From NCBI RefSeq assembly GCF_042646425.1, contig NZ_JBHRTR010000029.1, positions 62,001 through 126,000 on the forward strand: a stretch of DNA of 64,000 nucleotides, written 5' to 3'. Position numbers and translations under genes: made by a program. Source of the stretch: Marinibaculum pumilum. GTDB taxonomy: Bacteria > Pseudomonadota > Alphaproteobacteria > Ferrovibrionales > Ferrovibrionaceae. Shown one piece after another: positions 25,065 to 40,006 of the stretch; within the stretch, counting starts at the first letter, position 1; each line of letters begins with the position of its first letter. Under the pieces are notes generated by a model. That model searched no databases. It was not told the DNA's origin and saw only the letters and a list, made by a program, of their open reading frames with translations.

Positions 25065-26075
25065 CTACTCGGCCGCCCGGGCCGCCGGCCGGCGCAGGCC
25101 GGCCAGGCGGGCGTCGATGATCGCCTCCGCCTCCGCCACGATCCGGTGCACCAGGTCCGCGCAGCTGGGCACGTCGTGGATCAGGCCGGTGATCTGGCCG
25201 GCGGACCAGATGCCGAAGTCGATATCGCCTTCCTCATAGACCTTCCGGCCGCGTTCCCCGGACACCAGGTGCATCAGGTCGTCGATGGTCACCTTCTCGC
25301 CGGCATCGAGCTTCGCATCCTCGATGCCGCGGATCTCCTCCGCCACCTTGTTGCGGTAGATCCGCGCGGTGTTGCGCAGGGGGCGGAAGATCAGCGAGGT
25401 GTCGCGCTCGCCGCCAGCCACCAGGGCGTCCTTGACGTTGCGGTGGATCGGCGCCTCTTCGGTCGCCATGAAGCGGGTGCCCATGTTGATGCCGTCGGCG
25501 CCCAGGGCCAGGGCTGCGACCAGACCGCGCGCATCGCCGAAGCCGCCGGAGGCGATCATCGGAATCGTCAGCTTGTCGGCCGCCGCCGGGATCAGGATCA
25601 GGCCGGGCACGTCGTCCTCGCCGGGATGGCCGGCGCATTCGAAGCCGTCGATGGAGACTGCGTCGCAGCCGATCGCCTCCGCCTTCATGGCATGACGGAC
25701 GGAGGTGCATTTGTGCAGCACCTTCACCCCGTTCGCCTTGAACATCGGCAGGTAGGGTTCCGGGTTGCGGCCCGCCGTCTCGACGATTTTCACCCCCGAA
25801 TCCACGATCGCTGCGGCATATTCGTCATAGGGGACCGGCTTCAGGGTCGGCAGGATCGTCAGGTTCACCCCGAACGGCCTGTCGGTCATCTCCCGGCAGC
25901 GCGCGATCTCCTTGGCCAGCGCTTCCGGCGTCGGCTGGGTCAGGCCGGTCAGGATGCCCAGCGCCCCGGCATTGGAGACCGCAGAGGCCAGTTCCGCCCG
26001 CCCGACCCACTGCATGCCACCCTGGACGATGGGATGCTCGATCCCCAGCAGTTCCGTGATCCGTGTCGCCAGCAT
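25065..26075 (-). CDS. nitronate monooxygenase (2-nitropropane dioxygenase family)
   Basis: 336-residue FMN-dependent TIM-barrel enzyme. Family motifs are IEHPIVQGGMQWVGRAELASAVSNAGALGILT at the N-terminus, GCDAVSIDGFECAGHPGEDD around residue 140 (with the active-site histidine), and IASGGFGDARGLVAALALGADGINMGTRFMATEEAP for FMN phosphate binding. These enzymes oxidise alkyl nitronates or detoxify propionate-3-nitronate; some relatives are enoyl reductases. First gene of a minus-strand run with the two HCCA-isomerase-like proteins and the thiolase-like protein, which suggests a shared catabolic route. Confidence 0.92.
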   Translation of the reverse strand: MLATRITELLGIEHPIVQGGMQWVGRAELASAVSNAGALGILTGLTQPTPEALAKEIARCREMTDRPFGVNLTILPTLKPVPYDEYAAAIVDSGVKIVETAGRNPEPYLPMFKANGVKVLHKCTSVRHAMKAEAIGCDAVSIDGFECAGHPGEDDVPGLILIPAAADKLTIPMIASGGFGDARGLVAALALGADGINMGTRFMATEEAPIHRNVKDALVAGGERDTSLIFRPLRNTARIYRNKVAEEIRGIEDAKLDAGEKVTIDDLMHLVSGERGRKVYEEGDIDFGIWSAGQITGLIHDVPSCADLVHRIVAEAEAIIDARLAGLRRPAARAAE

Positions 26076-26647
26076 CGCGCTCTCCCCTCCGCGTCGTCCG
26101 CCATCGGCCGGGACGCAGCTAACCGCCGCGGCGCCGGCGGGGCAAGCCCCCCGCTGTCCGACCCGGAGCGGATGGCGGCCCGCGGCGCTTGCCTTTGCAG
26201 TCGGCGGCGCTAACTGCTAAACGCCCCGGCGCCGCTGCGCTGCATCGCTTCCGGCAGCCGCGCGGCGGGGTTGCGACACCGTGGACATTTGCCACGGGGG
26301 CTCGCTTTCGGTAATTTCGTCCGGCTGTGCCCGCGGGTTTGAGCGGAAACAGGGCCAACATCTGGGGGCCAGGGACCGGGGGTTGCCGGCCGCGGCGCGG
26401 GTCTACGCGTCTGCGCCGGCGTAGGGGCGTACCGGCACAGACCGCGCGCGCCCGGCAAAACCGGCCGCTCCAACCGAAATCGGTGCCGGACTGGACCCTG
26501 TCGGTGATGGACGGGCCCGTCGGCGACGGACGGGAGCGGCAGGACGGCAAAGAACGACATGCCCGACACGACCGCCGACGCTGCGGATGGACGTGTCGCG
26601 GCAACCTGACATTGCGGCTGATGTGGAACGCCATGAACGAGAGATCC
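26076..26647 (+). promoter_or_regulatory. gltB upstream region with inverted repeat
   Basis: 572 bases between the divergent nitronate monooxygenase and gltB genes without a convincing gene. A perfect inverted repeat CCGTGG-ACATTTG-CCACGG lies at 26279-26297, and a short less GC-rich patch follows (TTTCGGTAATTTCG near 26306). These may belong to the gltBD promoter or leader. I see no recognised riboswitch fold and no clear sigma-54 box. Confidence 0.35.
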
Positions 26648-31420
<4,773 letters not shown>

Positions 31421-31477
31421 GCCGCAGCGGCAGACCCCGACCCCAGTCAGACCAGAATGTAGAAGAGGCTGCTTCCG

Positions 31478-32896
<1,419 letters not shown>

Positions 32897-32908
32897 CGGG
32901 TCCCGCCA

Positions 32909-32931
32909 GCCGGCCGGGCTGCCCGGCCGGC
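32909..32931 (+). terminator. GC-rich hairpin after gltD
   Basis: A perfect 10-bp stem (GCCGGCCGGG / CCCGGCCGGC) with a 3-base loop lies 13 bases after the gltD stop. There is no T-run, so it may be a Rho-independent-like pause, an mRNA 3'-end stabiliser or an attenuator before the small secreted-protein gene at 32944. Confidence 0.5.
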
Positions 32932-32943
32932 GGGAGGCAACCG

Positions 32944-33381
32944 ATGAAGCTGCACATGTCTGTCCTGCTGGTGACCGCCGCGCTCGCCGCGCCGGCGGCG
33001 GCAGCCGATGCCCCCTGGTTCCTGCCCTACGCGCAGATCTGTTCCACCGCCAATCACCAGCAGGCCAGGGTCGCGGTCGACTGTCGGCCCGACGGCGCAC
33101 AGCCGCAGGTGCAGGCGCCAAACCAGCAGCCTGCGAACCCCGGCACCTGCCAGACCGACGTGGTCTTTCCCGGCTACAACCTGCGCTTCCGCTGGCCGGT
33201 CGCCGGCGACAAGTCGCACTGCCTCTGCCTGGACGAGAGCGGCAAGACCCCGCAATGGGTCAGCTATCTGCAGATGTCCGCGAGAGCCGGCCCCGACGGC
33301 TGGCTCGACCGCGACGCGCTGGACCTGGGCGCCGCCGGAAAGTGCTTCACCAACGGCGCCGTGGCCGGGTCGAAGCGGTAG
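32944..33381 (+). CDS. secreted small protein with six cysteines, function unknown
   Basis: 145 residues. A signal peptide is clear (MKLHMSVLLVTAALAAPAAAADA, cut near residue 22). The mature part has six cysteines (QICST, VDCRP, GTCQT, HCLCLD, GKCFT), compatible with three disulfides in the periplasm. GGGAGG precedes the ATG by a few bases and overlaps the base of the hairpin after gltD. I do not recognise the family. It is downstream of gltD but separated by the hairpin, so co-transcription is uncertain. Confidence 0.7.
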   Translation: MKLHMSVLLVTAALAAPAAAADAPWFLPYAQICSTANHQQARVAVDCRPDGAQPQVQAPNQQPANPGTCQTDVVFPGYNLRFRWPVAGDKSHCLCLDESGKTPQWVSYLQMSARAGPDGWLDRDALDLGAAGKCFTNGAVAGSKR

Positions 33382-33395
33382 GTTCCGATACGATC

Positions 33396-33560
33396 ACCGT
33401 CGCCCTCGGGCTCGACCATACGGCATTCACACGTCTTCTCGACGTGCCTTTCCCGGCGCCGTCGCCCTCGGCCCCCGAGCCGAGGGCCGTGACGGGACAA
33501 AGACGCTGCGCGACTTCGCGGCCCTGCCACGATCCGCGGGTCAAGCCCGAGGACGACGGC
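33396..33560 (+). repeat. mosaic palindromic intergenic repeat, second locus
   Basis: Related to the repeat at 11445-11757. It has CCGTCGCCCTCGGGCTCGAC near 33398, the TTCACACGTCTTCTCGACG module near 33425, a perfect 8-bp inverted repeat CCCTCGGC/GCCGAGGG (33465-33472 and 33479-33486), and TGCCACGATC..GGGTCAAGCCCGAGGACGACGG at the right end, which is nearly the reverse complement of 11576-11610. It fills the gap between two convergent genes. Confidence 0.72.
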
Positions 33561-33580
33561 TACGTCGCTGTGCGGCGCCC

Positions 33581-34339
33581 TCAGTCCGCGTCGGCCAGAC
33601 CCGCATCCGACAGCGCCCCGCCCGTCCCCAGCGGCGCGTCGAGGCCGGCCAGGCGCAGCAGGTGCCAGGCCATGACCTGGTTGCTGGCCAGGACCGGCTT
33701 GCCCAGCATCCGCTCCGCCTCCGCCAGCACCTCCACCGCGCGCAGGTTGGTGCAGGCGGCGAACACCGCCTGGGAGTCGCGGCCGCCGATGGCGAGCAGG
33801 GCGTCGAGGATCGAATCCGGGCTGATGCGGGCGACGAGCCGCTCCTCCTTCTGCTCGAAACAGCCGAAGGCGCTGACCGCGATACCGGCCGCTTCCAGCG
33901 CATCGCGCAGGGCCTGGGACACGACCGGTTCGTAGGGGCTGACCAGCCCCAGCCGGGTGACACCCAGCGCCCGGCAGGCGGCCTTCACCGCCGTCAGCGG
34001 GTTGGTCACCGGCACGCCGGGATGCGCGGCGGCGACCAGCTCCGACACCCGCCCCTCCCCCATCACCGTGGCGGCGGAGGTGCAGGCATAGCCGATCGCG
34101 TCCAGCCCGGCATGGGCGGGCAGCAGCGCAGCGGCCCGGGTCAGATCGGCGGCCATGCGCGGCAGGGTCTCCACCGTCACCTCCGGCGCGGAGGGGATCC
34201 GGCTGTGATAGAGGCGCAGGCCCGGATCCGGCAGCAGGCGGCGCAGGTCCGCCTCCAGGGTCTCGTCGACCTGGAGGATCACGAAGCCGAAGGCGGCGTC
34301 GCGCTCGGCGCCCTCGTCCAGCTCGTAGTCCAGGCGCAC
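33581..34339 (-). CDS. Asp/Glu racemase superfamily protein (maleate isomerase/arylmalonate decarboxylase-like)
   Basis: 252 residues. The two catalytic-cysteine regions of this superfamily are visible: IGYACTSAATVMGEGRV near residue 85 and VFAACTNLRAVEVLAEAE near 190. VPVTNPLTAVKAACRALGVTRLGLVSPY matches maleate cis-trans isomerase and the EutA-like branch. Members isomerise maleate, racemise amino acids or decarboxylate malonates. It is the last gene of a run with an M24 hydrolase (16 bases upstream) and a PLP ammonia-lyase, and converges on the repeat locus. Substrate unknown. Confidence 0.82.
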   Translation of the reverse strand: MRLDYELDEGAERDAAFGFVILQVDETLEADLRRLLPDPGLRLYHSRIPSAPEVTVETLPRMAADLTRAAALLPAHAGLDAIGYACTSAATVMGEGRVSELVAAAHPGVPVTNPLTAVKAACRALGVTRLGLVSPYEPVVSQALRDALEAAGIAVSAFGCFEQKEERLVARISPDSILDALLAIGGRDSQAVFAACTNLRAVEVLAEAERMLGKPVLASNQVMAWHLLRLAGLDAPLGTGGALSDAGLADAD

Positions 34340-34355
34340 CAGCCCCTCCCGCCCC

Positions 34356-35534
34356 TCAGTCGATGACCGGCAGTTCCGCCGGCGCGCGGCGGGTCAGCCA
34401 GCGCGTCCCAGCCGCCTCGATCACCAGGTTCTCCTCATGCACCATCATCCGGCCGGGAGCCAGGTCCAGGCTGGGCTCCAGGGTGATCACCATGCCGGGC
34501 TGCAGCACCGTCTCGTCGTCCGCGGTGTGGGACGGCCATTCGGTGAGCTGCATCCCCAGGCCATGGCCCATGCGGCCGACATCGCCGTCCGCCCTGCCCA
34601 GCACCGCCTGCATCGCCGCGAACAGGTCGGCGCAGGTGTTGCCGGGCCGAGCGGCCGCGAAACCGGCCTCGGTCGCCGCGTGCAGCAGGCGATAGCCGTC
34701 GCGCGCCGCATCGTCGGCGGGTCCCAACGCGTAGTTACGGTCGAAGTCGCAGAAATAGCCGTCGAAGGTGGCGCCGGTGTCCAGCACCAGGACGTCGCCG
34801 GGGGCGAGCGGCCGGCCCTGCGGCGGCGAGATGATGTCGCCATAGCCGCCCGGACCCGCGCCGCCGACCAGGTAGGGCACGTCGTCGGCGCCGGCCTCCA
34901 GGCAGGCGATGCGGAAGCGGCGGAAGACCTCGATATCGCTCATGCCCGGCCGCAGCCAGGCGGGCATCCCCTCGAACACTTCGGAGACCAGGTCGCAGAC
35001 ATGGGCGATCTTCGCGATTTCCGCCGGCGACTTCACCATCCGCAGCTGCCGCAGGATCGGCGTGGCATCCCGCAGGACCGCACCCGGCAGTCCCGCCAGC
35101 AGCCGGTTCCAGTCGGTCAGCGGCAGGCGCAGATGGCTCTCCGGCCCCTGGCTGACGCCCAGCATCGGCGTTGTCCCGGCAAGGTCGCGGACCGTATCGG
35201 CCAGCAGCGAGATCCCCTCGTCCTGCGGCCGGGGCGAAGGCCATGTGCGGATATCGGTGACCCAGGTCGCCGCCATCGCGACGGCGCCGATCCGCGGGAC
35301 CACCGCGACGGGCCTGCCGTCTGCCGGCAGCAGCAGGAACCAGGGGCGGGTCGGGCTCTGCCAGAACGGGGTCAGGAAGCCGGAGAAGTAGCGGACCTCC
35401 GGCTCGGTGGTCAGCAGGATCAGGTCCAGCCCCGCCGCCGCCATCAGGGCCTGGGCACGGGTGCAGCGGGCGGCGCATTCGCCGGCCGGCAGGCCCCTGT
35501 CGGGCGCCGATCCGGTCATGCCCGCCTGGATCAT
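34356..35534 (-). CDS. M24-family metallohydrolase (Xaa-Pro peptidase/creatinase-like)
   Basis: 392 residues: an N-terminal creatinase-like domain (about 20-165) and a C-terminal pita-bread domain. Metal-ligand motifs are VLVLDTGATFDGYFCDFDRNY (two aspartates), MGHGLGMQLTEWPS (His), VITLEPSLDL (Glu) and MVHEENLVIE (Glu). It could be an aminopeptidase P or an amide hydrolase such as ectoine hydrolase or creatinase. Its ATG overlaps the stop of the upstream PLP-lyase gene by four bases; an internal ATG five codons later is an alternative start. Confidence 0.85.
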   Translation of the reverse strand: MIQAGMTGSAPDRGLPAGECAARCTRAQALMAAAGLDLILLTTEPEVRYFSGFLTPFWQSPTRPWFLLLPADGRPVAVVPRIGAVAMAATWVTDIRTWPSPRPQDEGISLLADTVRDLAGTTPMLGVSQGPESHLRLPLTDWNRLLAGLPGAVLRDATPILRQLRMVKSPAEIAKIAHVCDLVSEVFEGMPAWLRPGMSDIEVFRRFRIACLEAGADDVPYLVGGAGPGGYGDIISPPQGRPLAPGDVLVLDTGATFDGYFCDFDRNYALGPADDAARDGYRLLHAATEAGFAAARPGNTCADLFAAMQAVLGRADGDVGRMGHGLGMQLTEWPSHTADDETVLQPGMVITLEPSLDLAPGRMMVHEENLVIEAAGTRWLTRRAPAELPVID

Positions 35535-36760
35535 GCGCCGTCCGGCGCGCCTTCGCCGGGCGGCGGATGACCGACCATGCTGGCATAGATCTGCGGGTCG
35601 GTGGCGCCCTCGCTGCCGAAGACCAGGACCCGGCTGCCGGTGGTCAGGCCGACCGCGCGCCGCAGATCCGGATCCGCGGCGACACCCAGCAGGCCGATCA
35701 GGCCGGACACCGCGGACTCACCCGCGGTGATCGTGCCGCCGCCTGCGGCACCGGAGGCCAGCAGCCGCATGATCGGGGCCACGTCGTCCTCGCCGATCGT
35801 CAGGTAGTCGGTGGCACCGCGGTCGAGGATGGTCCAGGCGATCGGCGAGATCTCGCCGCAGGACAATCCCGCCATCACCGTTTCCTCCTGCAGCGACACC
35901 GCCGTCGGCCGGCCGGCACGCGCGGTCGCCATCAGGCAGGCGGCGCGGGCCGGTTCCACGATCACGAAGCGCGGGCGCGCCGCACCCAGGCGCTGCCACA
36001 TCTGCGCGCAGACGGCAGCGGCCAGGCCGCCGACCCCGGCCTGGACGAAGACATGGGTGGGCAGGGCGGCGCTGCCTGCGGCGCCATGACCGCCGACCTG
36101 ATCGAGCACCTCCGCCGCCATCACACTGTAGCCGGCCATCACCTGCCGCGGCAGGTCGCCATAGCCGTCATAGGAGGTGTCGGAGACGACGAACAGGCCC
36201 TCCGCCGCCGCCTCCGCCGCGCAGAGCCGGACCGAGGCATCGTAGTCCCCGTCGATCCGCCGGACCTCCGCGCCCAGCGCCTCCAGCGCGGCCTGCCGGC
36301 CGGCGCTGACCCCGGCATGGATGTAGACCCGGCAGCGGCAGCCGGCGAGGCGGGCGCCCCAGGCCACGGAGCGGCCGTGATTGCCGTCGGTGGCGGTGGC
36401 CACCGTCAGCCCGGCCAGCAGCGCCGCATGGTCGCCGGCACGGATCTCCGCCAGCGGCGGCTGCTGCCCCGTCGCCGCCGCGACCCGTTCCGCGGCCAGG
36501 CAGAGCACGGCATAGGCGCCGCCCAGCGCCTTGAAACTGCCCAGGCCGAGGCGGCCGCTTTCGTCCTTGTAGAGAAGCTGCGCGATGCCGAGCTGGCCCG
36601 CCAGGACGTCGAGGCTCCGCAACCGGGTGGGGGCGTATCCCGGCCAGGCGGCAATCTCGGCCGCCGCGGTGCCGAGCATGGCCGGCGGCAGGACCGCATC
36701 CAGCTCCTGCGGCCAGGGACCGGTTTCCGCCGGCCGCTGGTGATGCTCCAGGACAATCAT
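35531..36760 (-). CDS. dpaL: diaminopropionate ammonia-lyase-like PLP enzyme
   Basis: 409 residues of fold-type II, the threonine dehydratase family. The PLP lysine is in YKDESGRLGLGSFKALGGAYA, and ATATDGNHGRSVAWGARLAGC and QAGVGGLAAAVCA (phosphate loop) follow. The GSFKALGGAYA and DGNHGR motifs and the length fit 2,3-diaminopropionate ammonia-lyase (YgeX), which forms pyruvate and two ammonia, rather than the shorter threonine dehydratases. It starts a tightly coupled unit with the M24 hydrolase and the racemase-family gene and diverges from the CmcJ-like gene. A EutB-type dehydratase is an alternative. Confidence 0.8.
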   Translation of the reverse strand: MIVLEHHQRPAETGPWPQELDAVLPPAMLGTAAAEIAAWPGYAPTRLRSLDVLAGQLGIAQLLYKDESGRLGLGSFKALGGAYAVLCLAAERVAAATGQQPPLAEIRAGDHAALLAGLTVATATDGNHGRSVAWGARLAGCRCRVYIHAGVSAGRQAALEALGAEVRRIDGDYDASVRLCAAEAAAEGLFVVSDTSYDGYGDLPRQVMAGYSVMAAEVLDQVGGHGAAGSAALPTHVFVQAGVGGLAAAVCAQMWQRLGAARPRFVIVEPARAACLMATARAGRPTAVSLQEETVMAGLSCGEISPIAWTILDRGATDYLTIGEDDVAPIMRLLASGAAGGGTITAGESAVSGLIGLLGVAADPDLRRAVGLTTGSRVLVFGSEGATDPQIYASMVGHPPPGEGAPDGA

Positions 36761-36971
36761 CGCGACAGCAGTCTACTCCGACAGGACGCGAGGGCGAGGG
36801 CCGAATCGGCCGGCCGCTTCGCTTTCATTTTTGACATGATTTCCGTTCATGTACCGGTCGACGATTTGTCGCGTGAAGACGGCCTGCACCGCTCCCATCT
36901 CCTGCAGATCGAAAGCGCGATGCCGCCACCTGCCTCATGACAGGGGTTCATCGCAGGAACTGGAGGCCAAG

Positions 36972-37874
36972 ATGTTCGACCGCACCGATATCGCCTCGCT
37001 GGAACTGAGCCTCATTCATTCCGGCCCGATCCCCTCCCTGCATCTGCCGGCGGTGGAGGCGCAGGTGAACTTCCTGAAGCCGCAGCCAGGCAGGCCGCAG
37101 ATCCATGTCGAACCGATCGGCAGCTTCAGCCGCGACGATGGCGGTGTCCGCTATGCCGTCGAACTGGAGCCCCGCACTGTCGAGATCCTGGACATCCGCC
37201 CGATCGCGGAGCAGCTGACCCTGGCGGAGAACGGCTTCACCCTGGTGCGCAGCAGCAGCGCGGTCGCCGACTTCACCGACGAGGCGGAGGTTCGCGCGCG
37301 GTTCTACCCGGAGGTGGAGGCCCTGCTGAAGGCGCGCACCGGCGCCAGCGAAGTGGTGATCTTCGACCACACCGTGCGGATCGAGGGCGGCGGCGCGACC
37401 GGCGCCCGCGTTCCGGTGCGCCGCGCCCATGGCGACTACACGCCCAGGTCCGGGCCGCAGCGGGTGCGCGACCTGCTGCCGGCCGACCGCGCCGCGGACT
37501 GGCTGCGCGGCCGCTTCGGCATCGTGAACCTGTGGCGGCCGTTCGGCGGGCCGGTGGAGATGGCGCCGCTGGCCATCGTCGACGGCGGCTCCCTGGATCC
37601 CGCCGACCTGGTGCCGACCGACCTGGTCTATCGCGACCGGGTGGGCGAGGTCTTCAGCCTGACCTGGTCGCCGGGGCAGCGCTGGCTCTACGTGCCGGAC
37701 ATGACCCCGGAAGAGGCGCTGCTGATCAAGACCTACGATTCCGACCCGGACGCGCCGGTCCGCTACGTGCCCCACACCGCCTTCGACGACCCGGACACGC
37801 GGCCCGGCGCCGCCCCGCGGCGCAGCATCGAGGTGCGGGCGCTGGTGCGGCTCGACGAAGGATCGAGCTTCTGA
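36972..37874 (+). CDS. CmcJ/NvfI-like oxidoreductase family protein
   Basis: 300 residues; ATG 36972 has GGAGG about eight bases upstream. The sequence matches the CmcJ/GA4-desaturase-like family: ENGFTLVRSSSAVADFTDEAEVRARFYPEVEALL, EVVIFDHTVRI, RVRDLLPADRAADWLRGRFGIVNLWRPFGGPVEMAPLAIVDG and FSLTWSPGQRWLYVPDMTPEEALLIKTYDS are its conserved blocks. CmcJ works with CmcI in 7-methoxylation of cephamycin; fungal relatives are 2-oxoglutarate-like oxygenases or isomerases. In most proteobacteria the role is unknown. It diverges from the PLP-lyase gene across 211 bases, where TTGACA occurs at 36831. Confidence 0.78.
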   Translation: MFDRTDIASLELSLIHSGPIPSLHLPAVEAQVNFLKPQPGRPQIHVEPIGSFSRDDGGVRYAVELEPRTVEILDIRPIAEQLTLAENGFTLVRSSSAVADFTDEAEVRARFYPEVEALLKARTGASEVVIFDHTVRIEGGGATGARVPVRRAHGDYTPRSGPQRVRDLLPADRAADWLRGRFGIVNLWRPFGGPVEMAPLAIVDGGSLDPADLVPTDLVYRDRVGEVFSLTWSPGQRWLYVPDMTPEEALLIKTYDSDPDAPVRYVPHTAFDDPDTRPGAAPRRSIEVRALVRLDEGSSF

Positions 37875-37895
37875 TCCCTTGCTGCGGGACCGCCA

Positions 37896-39195
37896 TCAGC
37901 CGGCGGCGATCCCCGCCCGCGCCAGAATCGCGTGCAACAGGACATCGCAGCCGGCCGCGAGATGCCCCGGATCGGCGGCCTCCGCCTCGTTGTGGCTGAC
38001 GCCGCGCTTNNNNNNNNNNNNNNNNNNNNNNNNNNNNNNNNNNNNNNNNNNNNNNNNNNNNNNNNNNNNNNNNNNNNNNNNNNNNNNNNNNNNNNNNNNN
38101 NNNNNNNNTGTACATCGCGTCATGGCCGGCGCCGGACAGCATCTCCCGCGCCGGCAGGCCGAGGGCCGCAGCGGCATCGCGGACGGCAGCGATGCAGTCC
38201 GCGTCGAAGCGGATCTCCGGCACCTGCACCACGTCCCGCAGGTCGAGTTCCAGGCCGGCGGCGGCGGCGATCTCCGGCAGCCGGCGATGCAGCTCGCCAT
38301 GCATCCGCAGCAGGGCCGCCGGGTCGGGATGGCGCAGGTCGATGCTGAATTCCACCCGGCCCGGCACGGTGTTGCGGGAATTCGGCACCACCCGGATCTC
38401 GCCCACCGTGCCGACGGCCTGCGGCGCATGTTCGGCGACCAGCGCCTCCACCGCCGCGATCAGGTGCGCCATGCCGAACACCGCGTCGCGTCGCATCGCC
38501 ATCGGGGTGGTGCCGGCATGGGAATCCTGCCCGGTCAGCACCGCATCGTACCAGCGCTGGCCCTGCGCACCGGTGACGATGCCGATGGTGCGGCCCTCCG
38601 CCTCCAGCACCGGCCCCTGCTCGATATGCGCTTCGAAAAAGGCGGCGAACGGCCGGCCACCGCAGGGCGCCTCTCCCGCATAGCCGATCCGCGCCAGCTC
38701 CGCGCCCAGGCTGCGCCCCTCGAGGTCGGTGATCGCCAGCGCTTCCTCCAGGTCGTACTTGCCGCCGAACACGCCGCTGGCGACCATCGAGCGTGGGAAA
38801 CGGGTACCCTCCTCGTTGGTCCAGACGGAGACCTCGATCGGTGCCTCCGTCTCGATGCCGCGGTCGTTCAGGCAGCGCACCACCTCCAGCCCGGCCAGCA
38901 CGCCATAGACGCCGTCGAAGCGGCCGCCATGCGGCTGGGTGTCCAGATGGCTGCCGGTGACCACCGGCGGCAGGCTGTTGTCGCGGCCGGGGCGGCGGGC
39001 GAAGATATTGCCCATCCGGTCCACCGTGACCGTGCAGCCCGCCGCCTTCGCCCAGCGCACGAACAGGTCGCGGCCGGCCTTGTCCTCGTCGGTCAGGGCC
39101 AGGCGCCGGCAGCCGCCGCCGGGCAACGCGCCGATCTCCGCCATCGCCATCAGGCTGGCCCAGAGCCGGTCGCCGTCGACTTGCAGGTTCTGCAT
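37896..39195 (-). CDS. Zn-dependent hydantoinase/carbamoylase-type amidase, interrupted by assembly gap
   Basis: M20/M28-like amidase that hydrolyses N-carbamoyl amino acids, allantoate or beta-ureido acids. The N-terminal 362 residues have VVTGSHLDTQPHGGRFDGVYGVLAGLEV (metal His and Asp), WTNEEGTRF (Glu), EAHIEQGPVLE (His), TGQDSHAGTTPM and LSGAGHDAMY. After 99 Ns, the C-terminus continues as KRGVSHNEAEAADPGHLAAGCDVLLHAIL, which contains the final metal histidine. The two parts are in different frames across the drawn gap; in homologues only some 14 residues separate them. The gene is therefore probably intact and the gap length artificial. It diverges from tetR across a palindrome. Confidence 0.85.
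38010..38108. other. assembly gap of 99 N
   Basis: Run of unknown bases inside the amidase gene. Rejoining the frames needs a missing length that leaves remainder 2 when divided by 3, so 99 cannot be the true size if the gene is intact; about 40-50 bases would fit the family. Confidence 0.97.
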
Positions 39196-39250
39196 GCTGT
39201 CCCCTTCCGCTGCCGCCGGACGGCCCGGCATCCCGGCCGGCAGCACGAAA

Positions 39251-39266
39251 TAAGTCAATTGACTTA
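39251..39266. promoter_or_regulatory. 16-bp perfect palindrome, probable TetR operator
   Basis: TAAGTCAATTGACTTA is fully self-complementary, AT-rich in GC-rich DNA, and lies 27 bases before the tetR ATG and 55 bases before the divergent amidase ATG. TetR repressors usually bind such palindromes in the shared promoter. A 14/16 match lies upstream of the flavin monooxygenase gene (62073-62088). Confidence 0.75.
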
Positions 39267-39293
39267 AACGCCGGCGCGTGGCAATCCGGTCGG

Positions 39294-39974
39294 ATGTCAT
39301 CGGATGCGCGCGAGAAAATCAAGAATGCCGCCCAGTCTCTGTTCGCGGAGCGCGGGCTGGAAGGGGTGACCGTCCGCCAGATCGTCGCCGCCGCCGGGCA
39401 GAAGAACATGGCCGCCCTGCACTATTATTTCGGCACCAAGGAAGACCTGGTGCGGGAGCTGATCGTCGACGCGGCCCGCCTGATGGACGGCCGCCGCAAC
39501 GATCTGCTGGACGCGGCCGAGGCGGCCGGCGGGCCGCATGCCCTGCGCGAGGTGATCGCGATCATCGTCGACAGCATCGTGGTGGCGCCGGACCATGTGC
39601 GGGCGCGCACCTATATGCGCTTCGTGGCCCAGATCGTGGCGACCCGGCGCGACCTGTTCGACGGTGCCATCGGCCAGCGCTGGAACACCGGCTACCAGCG
39701 CTGCCTGGACCATATCCGGCGGCTGGCCCCGGACCTGCCGCGGGCGGTGCTAAACCAGCGCCTGCTGTTCCTCGGCATCTATCTTTTCAACGTGCTGGCC
39801 GCCCGCGAGGGTGCGGCCGCGCACGGCCCCGACCCGCATCCCTACTGGCAGTCGCCGCAGCTGCTGGAAGGCCTGATCGACAGCGCCTGCGGCCTGGTGG
39901 AGGCGCCGGTCGGCGCCGGCGCGGCCGCCGGCAAGGCCGGCAGCCAGAGCCAGCCGCTGCCGGCGTTCCTGTAG
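39294..39974 (+). CDS. TetR-family transcriptional regulator
   Basis: 226 residues. The N-terminal HTH is standard (IKNAAQSLFAERGLEGVTVRQIVAAAGQKNMAALHYYFGTKEDLVREL, residues about 8-56). The C-terminal ligand domain includes QRLLFLGIYLFNVLAAREG and a conserved tail ending SQPLPAFL. It diverges from the amidase gene and probably represses both through the palindrome at 39251. Its final 75 codons exist again as a gene fragment at 56800-57022, on the far side of the ABC-transporter block. Confidence 0.92.
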   Translation: MSSDAREKIKNAAQSLFAERGLEGVTVRQIVAAAGQKNMAALHYYFGTKEDLVRELIVDAARLMDGRRNDLLDAAEAAGGPHALREVIAIIVDSIVVAPDHVRARTYMRFVAQIVATRRDLFDGAIGQRWNTGYQRCLDHIRRLAPDLPRAVLNQRLLFLGIYLFNVLAAREGAAAHGPDPHPYWQSPQLLEGLIDSACGLVEAPVGAGAAAGKAGSQSQPLPAFL

Positions 39975-40006
39975 GCGGGCTGCCGGCCGGGATCCGGCCA
40001 GGCCCG

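Noticed and set aside
36831..36860. Sigma-70 promoter beginning with TTGACA
   Set aside because: No acceptable -10 element follows at 16-18 bases, so it is mentioned only as a sequence feature.
37726..38009. C-terminus of the amidase as read straight through the N run (ends at 37726)
   Set aside because: The residues are Arg/Ala-rich nonsense overlapping the CmcJ-like gene; the other frame gives the true family ending with SHNEAE.
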